Shown: one piece after another, positions 1 through 4,910 of the stretch
Numbering within the stretch: position 1 is the stretch's first letter
Layout of the letters: each line of letters begins with the position of its first letter
Source: Saprospiraceae bacterium
Lineage (GTDB): Bacteria > Bacteroidota > Bacteroidia > Chitinophagales > Saprospiraceae
DNA length: 5,114 nucleotides
Reading direction: 5' to 3'
Assembly (NCBI GenBank): GCA_027009605.1
Contig: JALVCY010000091.1
Span: forward strand, 1-5,114
Translations under genes and position numbers: made by a program
Notes under the pieces: model-generated
What the model saw: the letters and a program-made list of their open reading frames with translations, nothing else
What the model was told of the DNA's origin: nothing
Database searches by the model: none

Positions 1-59
1 TGACTTGGTCTAGCCTTGATGAGTGGTAGATAGCTAGTGGGATGCCGGAATTTAATTTA

Positions 60-185
60 AGATATTGATTATCAGTCTTTTGCGTGTAGGTTGTAACTTT
101 GCACTTTGGGACGATGCGGGATGAAATGACTGTCGAGGGGTTATTTTTTTTACTAAATGTGTGACATGGCAAGGTTAGAGCCAGT
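60..185. repeat. Interspersed repeat, partial copy 0
   Basis: This stretch matches the right half of repeat A (about 900-1030). Both contain CGATGCGGGATGAAA, then CTGTCG, a T-run, CTAAATG and TGACATGGCAAGGTTAG, with small substitutions between. In copy 0 the conserved core lies at about 112-178. On the minus strand it lies just downstream of the membrane-protein gene ending at 210, as repeat A lies downstream of the gene ending at 1068. Positions 1-60 are probably the continuation of this repeat, but I cannot align them convincingly and see no gene there. Confidence 0.75.
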
Positions 186-209
186 GGAAAAAAACCATTT
201 TAAAAAATA

Positions 210-611
210 CTACAGTTTATACCAGACGATATCCGACACATCTATAGGGATTCTAAAAACACTATCTAACGTTGCGCCTTTCTCTAGAGGCTTATCAAAC
301 AACATTGCACATGCATTAGGACGATATTCCGCATAGATAACTAAAAATCTATCTCCACCTGAAACTTGAGAAGTCGAAGGGATTGCCCAAGTAGGTAGAT
401 TTTTTTTAATAATCTTATTATCCTCTGTCCTAAACATAAACCAAATACTCCCATCTTCACTAACCTGACTAATCACACCTATAGAATACTTTGCTCTGCG
501 GTGAATAGCACGATTATCAAGATAAAGCGTAATACTCAACCACAAAGTAATAAAAGTAATGAGCAACCCCAGCCCCACTTTTGAAAATACTCTATGTTTT
601 TTAGACTTCAA
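210..611 (-). CDS. Small one-helix membrane protein, candidate orphan immunity protein (module A)
   Basis: The predicted 133-residue protein has a Lys/Arg/His-rich N-terminus, one hydrophobic helix at about residues 12-31, and a roughly 100-residue soluble part. By the positive-inside rule that part should face the periplasm. I do not recognise a named family. The pattern of a helix followed by YSIGVISQV, then IWFMFRTEDNK, VIYAEYRPNACAMLFDKP resembles small uncharacterised Bacteroidota membrane proteins often found beside toxin genes, but this is from memory. The start chosen is TTG at 611, because no in-frame ATG precedes the helix. That TTG begins 1 nt after the stop of an upstream reading frame (613-696), as expected for an immunity gene coupled to its toxin. 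Repeats flank the gene on both sides. The immunity role is inferred from context only. Confidence 0.7.
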   Translation of the reverse strand: MKSKKHRVFSKVGLGLLITFITLWLSITLYLDNRAIHRRAKYSIGVISQVSEDGSIWFMFRTEDNKIIKKNLPTWAIPSTSQVSGGDRFLVIYAEYRPNACAMLFDKPLEKGATLDSVFRIPIDVSDIVWYKL

Positions 612-612
612 T

Positions 613-696
613 TCAATTATGGTATTTTTTCTGTAAATATGGAGTTGCTAAATCAAATCTCACTAGCACACCCTTACTCTTAAAAAGACTATGCAT
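613..696 (-). pseudogene. Toxin C-terminal tail remnant (module A)
   Basis: A 27-codon frame starts at an ATG inside repeat A (696) and stops with TGA at 615-613, 1 nt before the TTG start of the membrane protein. Its final part, after the repeat junction at about 664-676, reads GVLVRFDLATPYLQKKYHN, which looks like ordinary coding sequence. The repeat-derived N-terminus does not. I interpret it as the last roughly 19 codons of a lost toxin whose 5' part was replaced by the repeat. It could still be translated as a leader coupled to the next gene. The identity of the lost toxin cannot be told. Parallel structures in the other three modules raise confidence. Confidence 0.5.
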
Positions 697-1058
697 CTCT
701 CAAGATGCTGAGCCGCTCCAAGCTAAAGGGTTTCAACCTTCCCCTCACGCCCCAATCATGCCGAAATTGAGCTGTTTAGCAGATTTTTGTTTGCAAGATA
801 CGGTTTTTTTTGCTTTGGGAACTAGTACTGCGAGACAAAGTCTGCCCGATGGATTGCCGCTTTCTTGATTTCTTTGTTCTTTGGGTTGGCTATCAAACCT
901 TTGTATTGATCTGACTATCAGTACTTTATGCACCGTTTGAAACCCTAGTCTTGGTGGCGATGCGGGATGAAAGGCCTGTCGTCTGGGTATTTTTTCTTCT
1001 AAATGAATGACATGGCAAGGTTAGCACCCGCAGAGCAAGCGGGTAGCACGAACGGAGA
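664..1058. repeat. Interspersed repeat copy A (chimeric)
   Basis: The left half (about 664-816) shares with copies B, C and D the terminal GCACACCCTT, then AAGGGTTTCAACCTTC, CCCCAATCATGCC, an AATTGAG, AGCAGATT, and TTGCAAGATACGG followed by a T-run. The right half (about 900-1030) instead matches part-copy 0 at the left window edge. It ends with CAAGGTTAGCACCC, related to AAGGTCAGCGCC at the right ends of C and D, and the short tail AGCACGAACGGAG is echoed in copy D near 4752-4763. The long open frame across 745-933 on the minus strand lies wholly within the repeat and I do not call it a gene. The gap between genes (616-1067) therefore holds the repeat and the toxin tail only. Confidence 0.85.
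1026..1044 (-). terminator. Hairpin just downstream of module B immunity gene
   Basis: ACCCGC (1026-1031) and GCGGGT (1039-1044) form a perfect 6-bp GC-rich stem with a 7-nt loop, 24 bp past the immunity-gene stop. No T-run follows directly on the minus strand, so it is a weak candidate terminator or simply the structured end of the repeat. Confidence 0.3.
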
Positions 1059-1067
1059 TGTGTCCAG

Positions 1068-1343
1068 TTAAATATTATCTGCTGGCAACAAATCTACATA
1101 AAGTGATTTAGAAAAGTAATCTAATTTAAGTATATCATCTAATGACAACTGAAACCAATATTCAAAAGAATCAATGAAAACACTAAAACAAAACTCTTCT
1201 TCGGTAGCATCAAAGCCACCAACGTAACCTTCTGCTTGGAACATATCATCTGATTCCATCTCAGACCATTCATCTAGAGTTTTATTGGCGCTTACAATTT
1301 GTGTAACAATCTTAAAAAAATCTTCATTTAGAAAATGCTTCAT
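1068..1343 (-). CDS. Small acidic cytoplasmic protein, predicted immunity protein for the adjacent toxin domain
   Basis: This 91-residue protein has no signal or membrane segment. It is strikingly acidic, with about 20 Asp/Glu against 5 Lys and no Arg, as is common for inhibitors that cover a basic nuclease-like toxin. Its core (residues 24-66) has DEWSEMESDD, GGFDATEEEFCFS and EYWFQLSLDDI, which recalls immunity proteins encoded after Rhs-type toxins, though I cannot name the family. The ATG at 1343 overlaps the toxin stop codon as ATGA, indicating translational coupling and a matched toxin/immunity pair. The gene stops about 10 bp before repeat A. Function is inferred mainly from this arrangement. 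Charge and size agree with it. Confidence 0.75.
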   Translation of the reverse strand: MKHFLNEDFFKIVTQIVSANKTLDEWSEMESDDMFQAEGYVGGFDATEEEFCFSVFIDSFEYWFQLSLDDILKLDYFSKSLYVDLLPADNI

Positions 1344-1627
1344 CTGTATGGTATTATTCTGTAAGAGCTCAAACCAAAGTCATCCATCATCTTTCCAGCT
1401 TGTTGATAAACTTCTTTAGTTGTAGCATTTGGATGGGCATCTATCCACCTTTTCAATATTGTCGTCCAATTATTCCCGGCGGAATGAACCTGCCTTTGCA
1501 ACATTTCTGGCATGGAAACAGTATGCTCATCAACATTAATATTATGCTTTTTAAAGAAGTCTCGATATTTTTGTGATTCTAGGCTTTTACACTGCTGACA
1601 CAACCCTTCCTCACCCAGAAAAACCAA
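1340..1627 (-). CDS. 5'-truncated polymorphic-toxin C-terminal domain (orphan toxin, DUF2380-like)
   Basis: The 95-codon frame has only a TTG start at 1627, and that lies inside repeat B just after an in-frame TAG. Toxin-derived sequence begins near residue 9, after the repeat junction. From there it reads as a compact domain: FFKKHNIN (24-31), DEHTVSMPE (33-41), QRQVHSAGNNW (44-54), KRWIDAHPNATTKEVYQQAG (59-78), DDFGL (82-86) and IIPYR (91-95). This order of His-, Trp- and Thr-containing motifs resembles, from memory, the DUF2380/TIGR02269 predicted-lipoprotein family, which also occurs as a C-terminal domain of Rhs/polymorphic toxins. Candidate functional residues are H28, H35, H48, W54 and W61. 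A full toxin would carry a long delivery region upstream, and none is present. It is either an orphan toxin tip that needs recombination to be used, or a silent relic. The stop overlaps the immunity ATG. Confidence 0.6.
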   Translation of the reverse strand: MVFLGEEGLCQQCKSLESQKYRDFFKKHNINVDEHTVSMPEMLQRQVHSAGNNWTTILKRWIDAHPNATTKEVYQQAGKMMDDFGLSSYRIIPYR

Positions 1628-2280
1628 CTATCTCGCTCGTCAGGCCTTGCGAGCCACAATGCACCAAAGTGAAGGGTTTCAAGCTTCCACCCCAAGCCCC
1701 AATCCTGCTTAGAATTGAGCTAATTAGCAGATTCTCGCTTGCAAGATACGGGTTTTTCTGATTTTGAAGATTAAGATTCTGCTTTTTGATTCCATGTGCA
1801 AACGATGGAACGCTAAGCTTGGAGTACAACGTAGTACCAATAGGAATCGGTAGGTGCGCCAAAAAAGAACCAAAAAAGATACGAGCTTCCACTAATCTGT
1901 GCTTAATCTTCTTCGTGTAATTCTAGAGTTATGTCTCTTGTCAAGCAGATTTTGTACTTTCCGCTTGGTTTTAGTGCGGACGGTTGGGCTCACCCACCGC
2001 ATCACTATCGGTGCACCGGCATTTTCCCGCCTTCGTCGTCAAAATGCCGGAGAGCTACTCTGTGCCTAATCTTTTTTGCATAATTATAGAATTATGACTT
2101 GTGCCAAGCGCAGACCTGAAGTGTGAATAAGTCTGCCGTGTGGCTACCGATTTCTTTCTACAAGCCAAGACTGGATAGGAGTTCTTTCGAAGGTTAAAAT
2201 CCTTCTTTCTGACTCGTGCAAACCTACAAGGTTTATTGAGCTCATTGTTCTTTTTATTAGACAGGAAGGTAAGCGCAAAC
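1594..2280. repeat. Interspersed repeat copy B (long form with deletion)
   Basis: Copy B begins with GCTGACACAACCCTT and ends near GGAAGGTAAGCGC. It aligns almost throughout with copy C. The left block (1606-1785) includes GTGAAGGGTTTCAAGC, CGCTTGCAAGATACGGG and TTTTGAAGATTAA. The middle block (1789-2050) includes GGTAGGTGCGCCAAAA and the structured segment. The right block (2056-2260) includes TGACTTGTGCCAAGCGCAGA, CAAGCCAAGACTGGATAGGA and AACCTACAAGGTTTA. Two related sub-units occur inside it: CTAATCTGTGCTTAATCTTC (near 1892) and CTACTCTGTGCCTAATCTTT (near 2054), each followed by a near-palindromic TAATT-TAGA-TTA core. Compared with copy C it lacks 112 bp between 2056 and 2057. Several open frames cross it on both strands, but they are all repeat translations. 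Confidence 0.9.
1981..2050. other. Structured segment with two hairpins inside repeat B
   Basis: CGGTTGGG/CCCACCG (1981-1988 and 1993-1999) can form a stem with a single bulged T and the 4-nt loop CTCA. Further on, CCGGCATTTT (2016-2025) pairs perfectly over 10 bp with AAAATGCCGG (2041-2050) around a 15-nt loop. The same segment is in repeat C. Its role is unknown. Options are a REP-like DNA structure, a recombination substrate or RNA structure. Confidence 0.7.
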
Positions 2281-2302
2281 AGGATAGTCCTCACATGTGG
2301 AA

Positions 2303-2950
2303 TCAATCAAACTGACAGTCCATTTTAATATTAGAATAAAAGATATTTTTACTTTCGTAATCCCAGAACTGAAAGTTATCTTGATTAAGATAACTTTCAA
2401 CTTCGTTGAGATTAAATCGTCTCGAAACCTCAAGCGTATGCCCCCCTTCAACGATTGTATCTATTTTATATCCTGCAATACAAAACAATCGACCTAGCGG
2501 ACTAAAAAATCTAACATGCATCTTTGTAATCGGTATAGCATCATCTGAAAAATTTTCAACTTGAACTCTAAAACTCAAGGCATCAGGACCATAAAAACCA
2601 TCATTCGAATCATTAATTACTCTTATCATTAAGTTTTCAGGTAAAAAAATTGGATATCTATGTATTTCGAAGTTATCACTTTGATAAATCCTAGCATCAC
2701 TTAACAGTTCAGCAAAGGAAGCACCACAACAGACCTTATTAGGCTGCATTTTCATAACATAGTACTTGAGCAGAAAATAATCATTTTTGCTCATTGTGTT
2801 TTCGATATAAAGCAATTTCATATTTTCTCTCCAATCGTTTATTTGACATGTCCTATCAGAAAGCTTAACTCTCTTACAAGAAAAAATCAATGCTGCTATC
2901 AAAAAGAAAAATTTAAAATTTCTTACAAAAACAAAAATATTCTTATTCAA
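2303..2950 (-). CDS. Predicted lipoprotein, candidate orphan immunity protein (module C)
   Basis: From the TTG at 2950 the protein is 215 residues. It has a lipoprotein signal: Asn/Lys-containing N-terminus, hydrophobic FKFFFLIAALIFS, and Cys25 as the lipid acceptor (IFS-C). The residues after Cys are KRVK, not the acidic surface-export signal known for Bacteroidota, so I infer a periplasm-facing anchor. The frame extends upstream to a GTG at 3049 and contains later ATGs (for example 2995-2993), but those would place about 15-30 extra residues before the signal peptide and overlap the toxin-tail frame. TTG at 2950 starts 1 nt after that tail's TAG. The mature part is about 190 residues with no family I recognise, including PLGRLFCIAGYK near the C-terminal third. 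Context suggests immunity against an envelope-acting toxin. This is not shown by the sequence itself. Confidence 0.7.
   Translation of the reverse strand: MNKNIFVFVRNFKFFFLIAALIFSCKRVKLSDRTCQINDWRENMKLLYIENTMSKNDYFLLKYYVMKMQPNKVCCGASFAELLSDARIYQSDNFEIHRYPIFLPENLMIRVINDSNDGFYGPDALSFRVQVENFSDDAIPITKMHVRFFSPLGRLFCIAGYKIDTIVEGGHTLEVSRRFNLNEVESYLNQDNFQFWDYESKNIFYSNIKMDCQFD
2371..2398. repeat. Perfect 12-bp inverted repeat inside the lipoprotein gene
   Basis: GAAAGTTATCTT (2371-2382) and AAGATAACTTTC (2387-2398) are perfect reverse complements around GATT. It lies in the 3' part of the coding region (encoding about VESYLNQDNF), well before the stop, and has no following U-run on the coding strand. 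It is not an ordinary terminator. Confidence 0.6.
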
Positions 2951-2951
2951 A

Positions 2952-3120
2952 CTAATTACCTTGTAGTGGCGTAATCGTCTCAGATGGGTTACCATATTCA
3001 GGATTTGATACTTTTTTAACATGAAATTTACCTGAAGCAGTGGAATCACTGTTGTCCATTAGAAAAAATGGCCGTATTCCAGTCAACTACAGAATCAACA
3101 TCTGCCCGCTGACACACCCT
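2952..3120 (-). pseudogene. Frameshifted toxin C-terminal tail remnant (module C)
   Basis: Just inside the repeat C junction one minus-strand frame reads VCQRADVDSVVDWNTAIFSN and stops with TGA at 3048-3046. Another frame, open from 3086, reads STASGKFHVKKVSNPEYGN and then PSETITPLQGN. It ends with TAG at 2954-2952, 1 nt before the lipoprotein start. Both stretches look like genuine protein, and a single-base shift near 3046-3086 would join them into one tail of about 50 codons. I infer a relic of a toxin C-terminus that has suffered both 5' loss and a frameshift. The ATG at 3059 could still allow a short translated leader. The toxin type is unknown. Confidence 0.5.
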
Positions 3121-3909
3121 CCCCCCTCGGAAAAAACAACTATGTCGCACGTCAAACCTTTTAGGCCACAACACACCAAAGTGAAGAGTTTCAACCTTCA
3201 CCATTACGTCCCAATCATGCCTAGAATGGAGCCATCTAGCAGATTCTCGCTTGCAAGATACGGGTTTTTCTGATTTTGAAGATTAATATCCTGCTTTTTG
3301 ATTCCATGTGCAAACGATGGAACGCTAAGCTTGGAGCACAACGTAGTACCATTAGGAATCGGTAGGTGCGCCAAAAAAGAACCACAAAAGATACGAGCTT
3401 CCACTAATCTGTGCTGAATCTTCTTCGTGTAATTCTAGAATTATGGTTGGTGTCAAGCAGGTTTTGTACTTTCCGCTTGGTTTTCATGCGAACGGTTGGG
3501 CTCACCCACCGCATCACTATCGGTGCTCCTGCATTTTCCCGCTTTCGTCGTCAAAATGCCGGAGAGCTTAGCGATCCGGTGTGTGGACGGTTTGAATCGT
3601 TAAACTTGGAGCAACGCTGAGTACCGGTAGGAATCGATGGATGAGCCTAGAATTGCGCACGGCAGATTCAAGTAAGCACTACTCTGTGCCTAATCTTTTT
3701 TGCAAAAATTATAGAATTATGACTTGTGCCAAGCGCAGACCTGAAGTGTGAAAAGTCTGCCGTATGGCTACCGATTTCTTTCTACAAGCCAAGACTGGAT
3801 AGGAGTTCTTTCGAAGGTTAAAACCCATCTTTTTGACTCGTATAAACCTACAAGGTTTAACGAGCACATATTCTTTTTATTCATCTTTTATAAGGTCAGC
3901 ACCAACGAG
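3108..3909. repeat. Interspersed repeat copy C (longest copy)
   Basis: Copy C starts with GCTGACACACCCT and ends near ATAAGGTCAGCACC. It carries all blocks seen in copy B plus a 112-bp segment (3569-3680). That segment is a divergent duplicate of an earlier part of the same repeat: CTTGGAGCAACG, GTACCGGTAGGAATCGATGG (about 3597-3647) parallels CTTGGAGCACAACG, GTACCATTAGGAATCGGTAGG (about 3325-3366). So the repeat contains two related sub-units of about 150 bp (3311-3462 and 3590-3738). Each has a near-palindromic core, perfect as TAATTCTAGAATTA at 3430-3443. The open frames across this region on both strands are repeat translations. The stretch 3121-3945 holds no gene I can support. Confidence 0.9.
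3493..3562. other. Structured segment with two hairpins inside repeat C
   Basis: This is the counterpart of 1981-2050. The first hairpin is unchanged (CGGTTGGG 3493-3500, CCCACCG 3505-3511). In the second, CCTGCATTTT (3528-3537) faces AAAATGCCGG (3553-3562), so one internal pair is lost while seven pairs next to the loop and two at the base remain. There is no compensatory change. Confidence 0.6.
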
Positions 3910-3919
3910 GTTGAAACCC

Positions 3920-3936
3920 TGCACAATAATTGCGCA
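3920..3936 (-). terminator. Near-perfect palindrome downstream of module D gene
   Basis: TGCACAATAATTGCGCA is a 17-bp dyad (TGC-CAAT-ATTG-GCA) 10 bp beyond the stop of the membrane-anchored protein, next to the end of repeat C. It lacks a clear U-run and an open loop, so terminator function is doubtful. A protein-binding site is equally possible. Confidence 0.25.
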
Positions 3937-3945
3937 AGCGAGAAG

Positions 3946-4446
3946 CTAAATAACAACCTTAGAAACAATAGCTTCTTCAAATAACTTCTGATACTTTTTC
4001 TTCTCACGTCGCCCCATATCTTTTGCCCGTGGCGGATCATCACCAAATAAGCATGCCGAAATCAAAACAATACTAGAATTTAAGTCATTATTGAATTTGA
4101 TAATCCCAATTTCAAACAAATACCTTTCTTCATTTATATTCACATTAATATATCTATCTTCTTTATATCTTGCAAGTAAATCTGCAAATAATGCATCTGT
4201 TTTATTATAGCCCATATTTCGCACAATAGGTTCAAAATAAACATCCGAATCAATCCAGTTATAATTATAATCTTGAGACACAATTGAATCTAATTTCCAT
4301 TGAAGCACAGTATCCATGACATTGTAGTCATAAACTTCAATTTTCCCTGGTCCACCCACTGTTATGAAAAAATAATTTTTCAAATAATAGTACCCTGCAA
4401 AAGACAGCAAAACTAAAAACACGATAAATATAAGAAAATTCTTCAT
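3946..4446 (-). CDS. Membrane-anchored or secreted protein, candidate orphan immunity protein (module D)
   Basis: The 166-residue protein starts at an ATG (4446) and has an N-terminal hydrophobic segment (residues 4-22, FLIFIVFLVLLSFAGYYYL) after Met-Lys-Asn. It has no lipobox cysteine, so it is probably an uncleaved anchor with about 140 residues on the periplasmic side. The body is rich in Asn, Asp and Tyr (for example DYNYNWIDSDVYF) and ends in a charged stretch RREKKKYQKLFEEAI. I recognise no family. The ATG overlaps the TGA of a short upstream frame (4443-4520) as ATGA, matching the toxin/immunity coupling seen in module B. It is bracketed by repeats C and D. An immunity role is inferred from this layout and from the membrane location shared with modules A and C. 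Confidence 0.7.
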   Translation of the reverse strand: MKNFLIFIVFLVLLSFAGYYYLKNYFFITVGGPGKIEVYDYNVMDTVLQWKLDSIVSQDYNYNWIDSDVYFEPIVRNMGYNKTDALFADLLARYKEDRYINVNINEERYLFEIGIIKFNNDLNSSIVLISACLFGDDPPRAKDMGRREKKKYQKLFEEAIVSKVVI

Positions 4447-4520
4447 TGTATTTTTGGCATTGGTTTTGGGTAAATTTTCCCTGCTAGCACCACCCTTCCA
4501 TCACAAAAAAAAACCACCAT
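4443..4520 (-). pseudogene. Toxin C-terminal tail remnant (module D)
   Basis: A 25-codon frame runs from an ATG inside repeat D (4520) to a TGA that overlaps the start of the membrane-anchored gene (ATGA). Beyond the repeat junction (4483-4497) it reads VVLAGKIYPKPMPKIQ, a plausible protein tail. The part before it is a T-rich repeat sequence. I interpret it as the last roughly 16-17 codons of a toxin whose body was replaced by the repeat. Such a short frame cannot be proven from coding signal alone. The stop/start overlap and the parallel modules are the main support. Confidence 0.45.
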
Positions 4521-4775
4521 CTCGCTCGTTAGGTCTTGCAGGCCGCATAGTCCCAAAGTGAAGGGTTTTAACCTTCATCGTCACATCTCAATCAAGGTTT
4601 AGTCAATTCGCAGGTTTTAACATGCAAGATACAGTTTTTCCTGAATTTTAAGGTTAAAATCCCTTCTTTTTGCTTCGTTAAACCTACAAGGAGGCATTGT
4701 TCTTTTTATTTTGGCGGCAAGGTCAGCGCCAACGACTCCTACTGCGAGAGCAGCACGAAGGAGGCGTAGCAGCAG
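4483..4775. repeat. Interspersed repeat copy D (short form)
   Basis: Copy D starts with GCTAGCACCACCCTT, continues with TCTCGCTCGTTAGG, AAAGTGAAGGGTTTTAACC and ATGCAAGATACAG, then passes directly to AAGGTTAAAATCCCTTC, AACCTACAAGG, TTGTTCTTTTTATT and GCAAGGTCAGCGCC. It lacks the middle blocks of copies B and C, so it shows the minimal left-plus-right form. A GC-rich tail (4736-4775) with GCACGAAGGAG resembles the tail of copy A. The minus-strand open frame across 4617-4799 is a translation of this repeat and I do not call it a gene. Confidence 0.8.
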
Positions 4776-4795
4776 GCGTGGTACACGTAAACCGT

Positions 4796-4805
4796 TCATT
4801 TATGA
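4796..4805. promoter_or_regulatory. Candidate operator box 1 (TCATTTATGA)
   Basis: TCATTTATGA is a palindrome of TCAT and ATGA half-sites with a 2-bp centre. It lies 63 bp upstream of an identical box, about six helical turns, in the region before the XRE regulator gene. Binding is inferred. Confidence 0.45.
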
Positions 4806-4843
4806 CGCAGATGGATAAGATTTGACTTTCCCAAACAAATATT

Positions 4844-4880
4844 TTTGACTTTTTTATTTCATTTATGAACCGTATATTTG
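4844..4880 (+). promoter_or_regulatory. Candidate Bacteroidota-type promoter for the XRE gene
   Basis: TATATTTG at 4873-4880 fits the Bacteroidota -7 consensus TAnnTTTG exactly and would start transcription about 40 nt before the ATG. A TTTG at 4844-4847 could be the -33 element, but the 25-bp spacing is longer than the usual 19-21. TTTGACTTT occurs twice upstream (4821-4829 and 4844-4852). Confidence 0.45.
4859..4868. promoter_or_regulatory. Candidate operator box 2 (TCATTTATGA)
   Basis: This box is identical to box 1 and sits between the possible -33 and -7 elements, ending 4 bp before TATATTTG. A repressor bound here would block RNA polymerase. That fits autorepression by the downstream XRE protein. 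Confidence 0.5.
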
Positions 4881-4910
4881 TATTATTCGCTAAATACATG
4901 TGCTATTGCA

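Noticed and set aside
1..199. Minus-strand frame open from about 199 to the left edge (includes NPSTVISSRIVPK)
   Set aside because: It has no good start and lies mostly in part-repeat 0. It could be a repeat translation, and the window edge prevents a decision.
745..933. 62-codon minus-strand open frame
   Set aside because: It lies wholly in repeat A, has no recognisable protein character, and its sequence is shared in other frames by the other repeats.
1735..1752. GCAAGATACGG in all four repeats as a minus-strand -7 element
   Set aside because: On the minus strand it reads TATCTTGC, which only partly fits TAnnTTTG, and no -33 partner is evident, so a promoter call is not supported.
1573..1892. 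Open frames on both strands over the left part of repeat B (and matching frames at 3040-3404)
   Set aside because: They encode near-identical peptides in B and C only because the DNA is repeated. They overlap each other on opposite strands, and the plus-strand ones run through toxin-tail sequence.
2055..2306. 83-codon minus-strand open frame rich in Lys/Arg
   Set aside because: It is a translation of the right block of repeat B. The equivalent region of copy C does not keep the same long frame.
3748..3984. 78-codon plus-strand open frame
   Set aside because: It is repeat C sequence running antisense into the end of the module D gene. No domain, and no equivalent in copy B.
690..4700. CRISPR array
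   Set aside because: The repeats are far too long, few and unevenly spaced, and the intervening sequences are genes.
664..4733. Integron-like cassette array with attC sites
   Set aside because: The repeats are 250-800 bp, contain no paired GTTRRRY/RYYYAAC core sites that I can find, and no integrase is visible.
4617..4799. 60-codon minus-strand open frame at the right edge
   Set aside because: It is repeat D plus its GC-rich tail. The Leu/Arg/Ala-rich start reflects the low-complexity tail.
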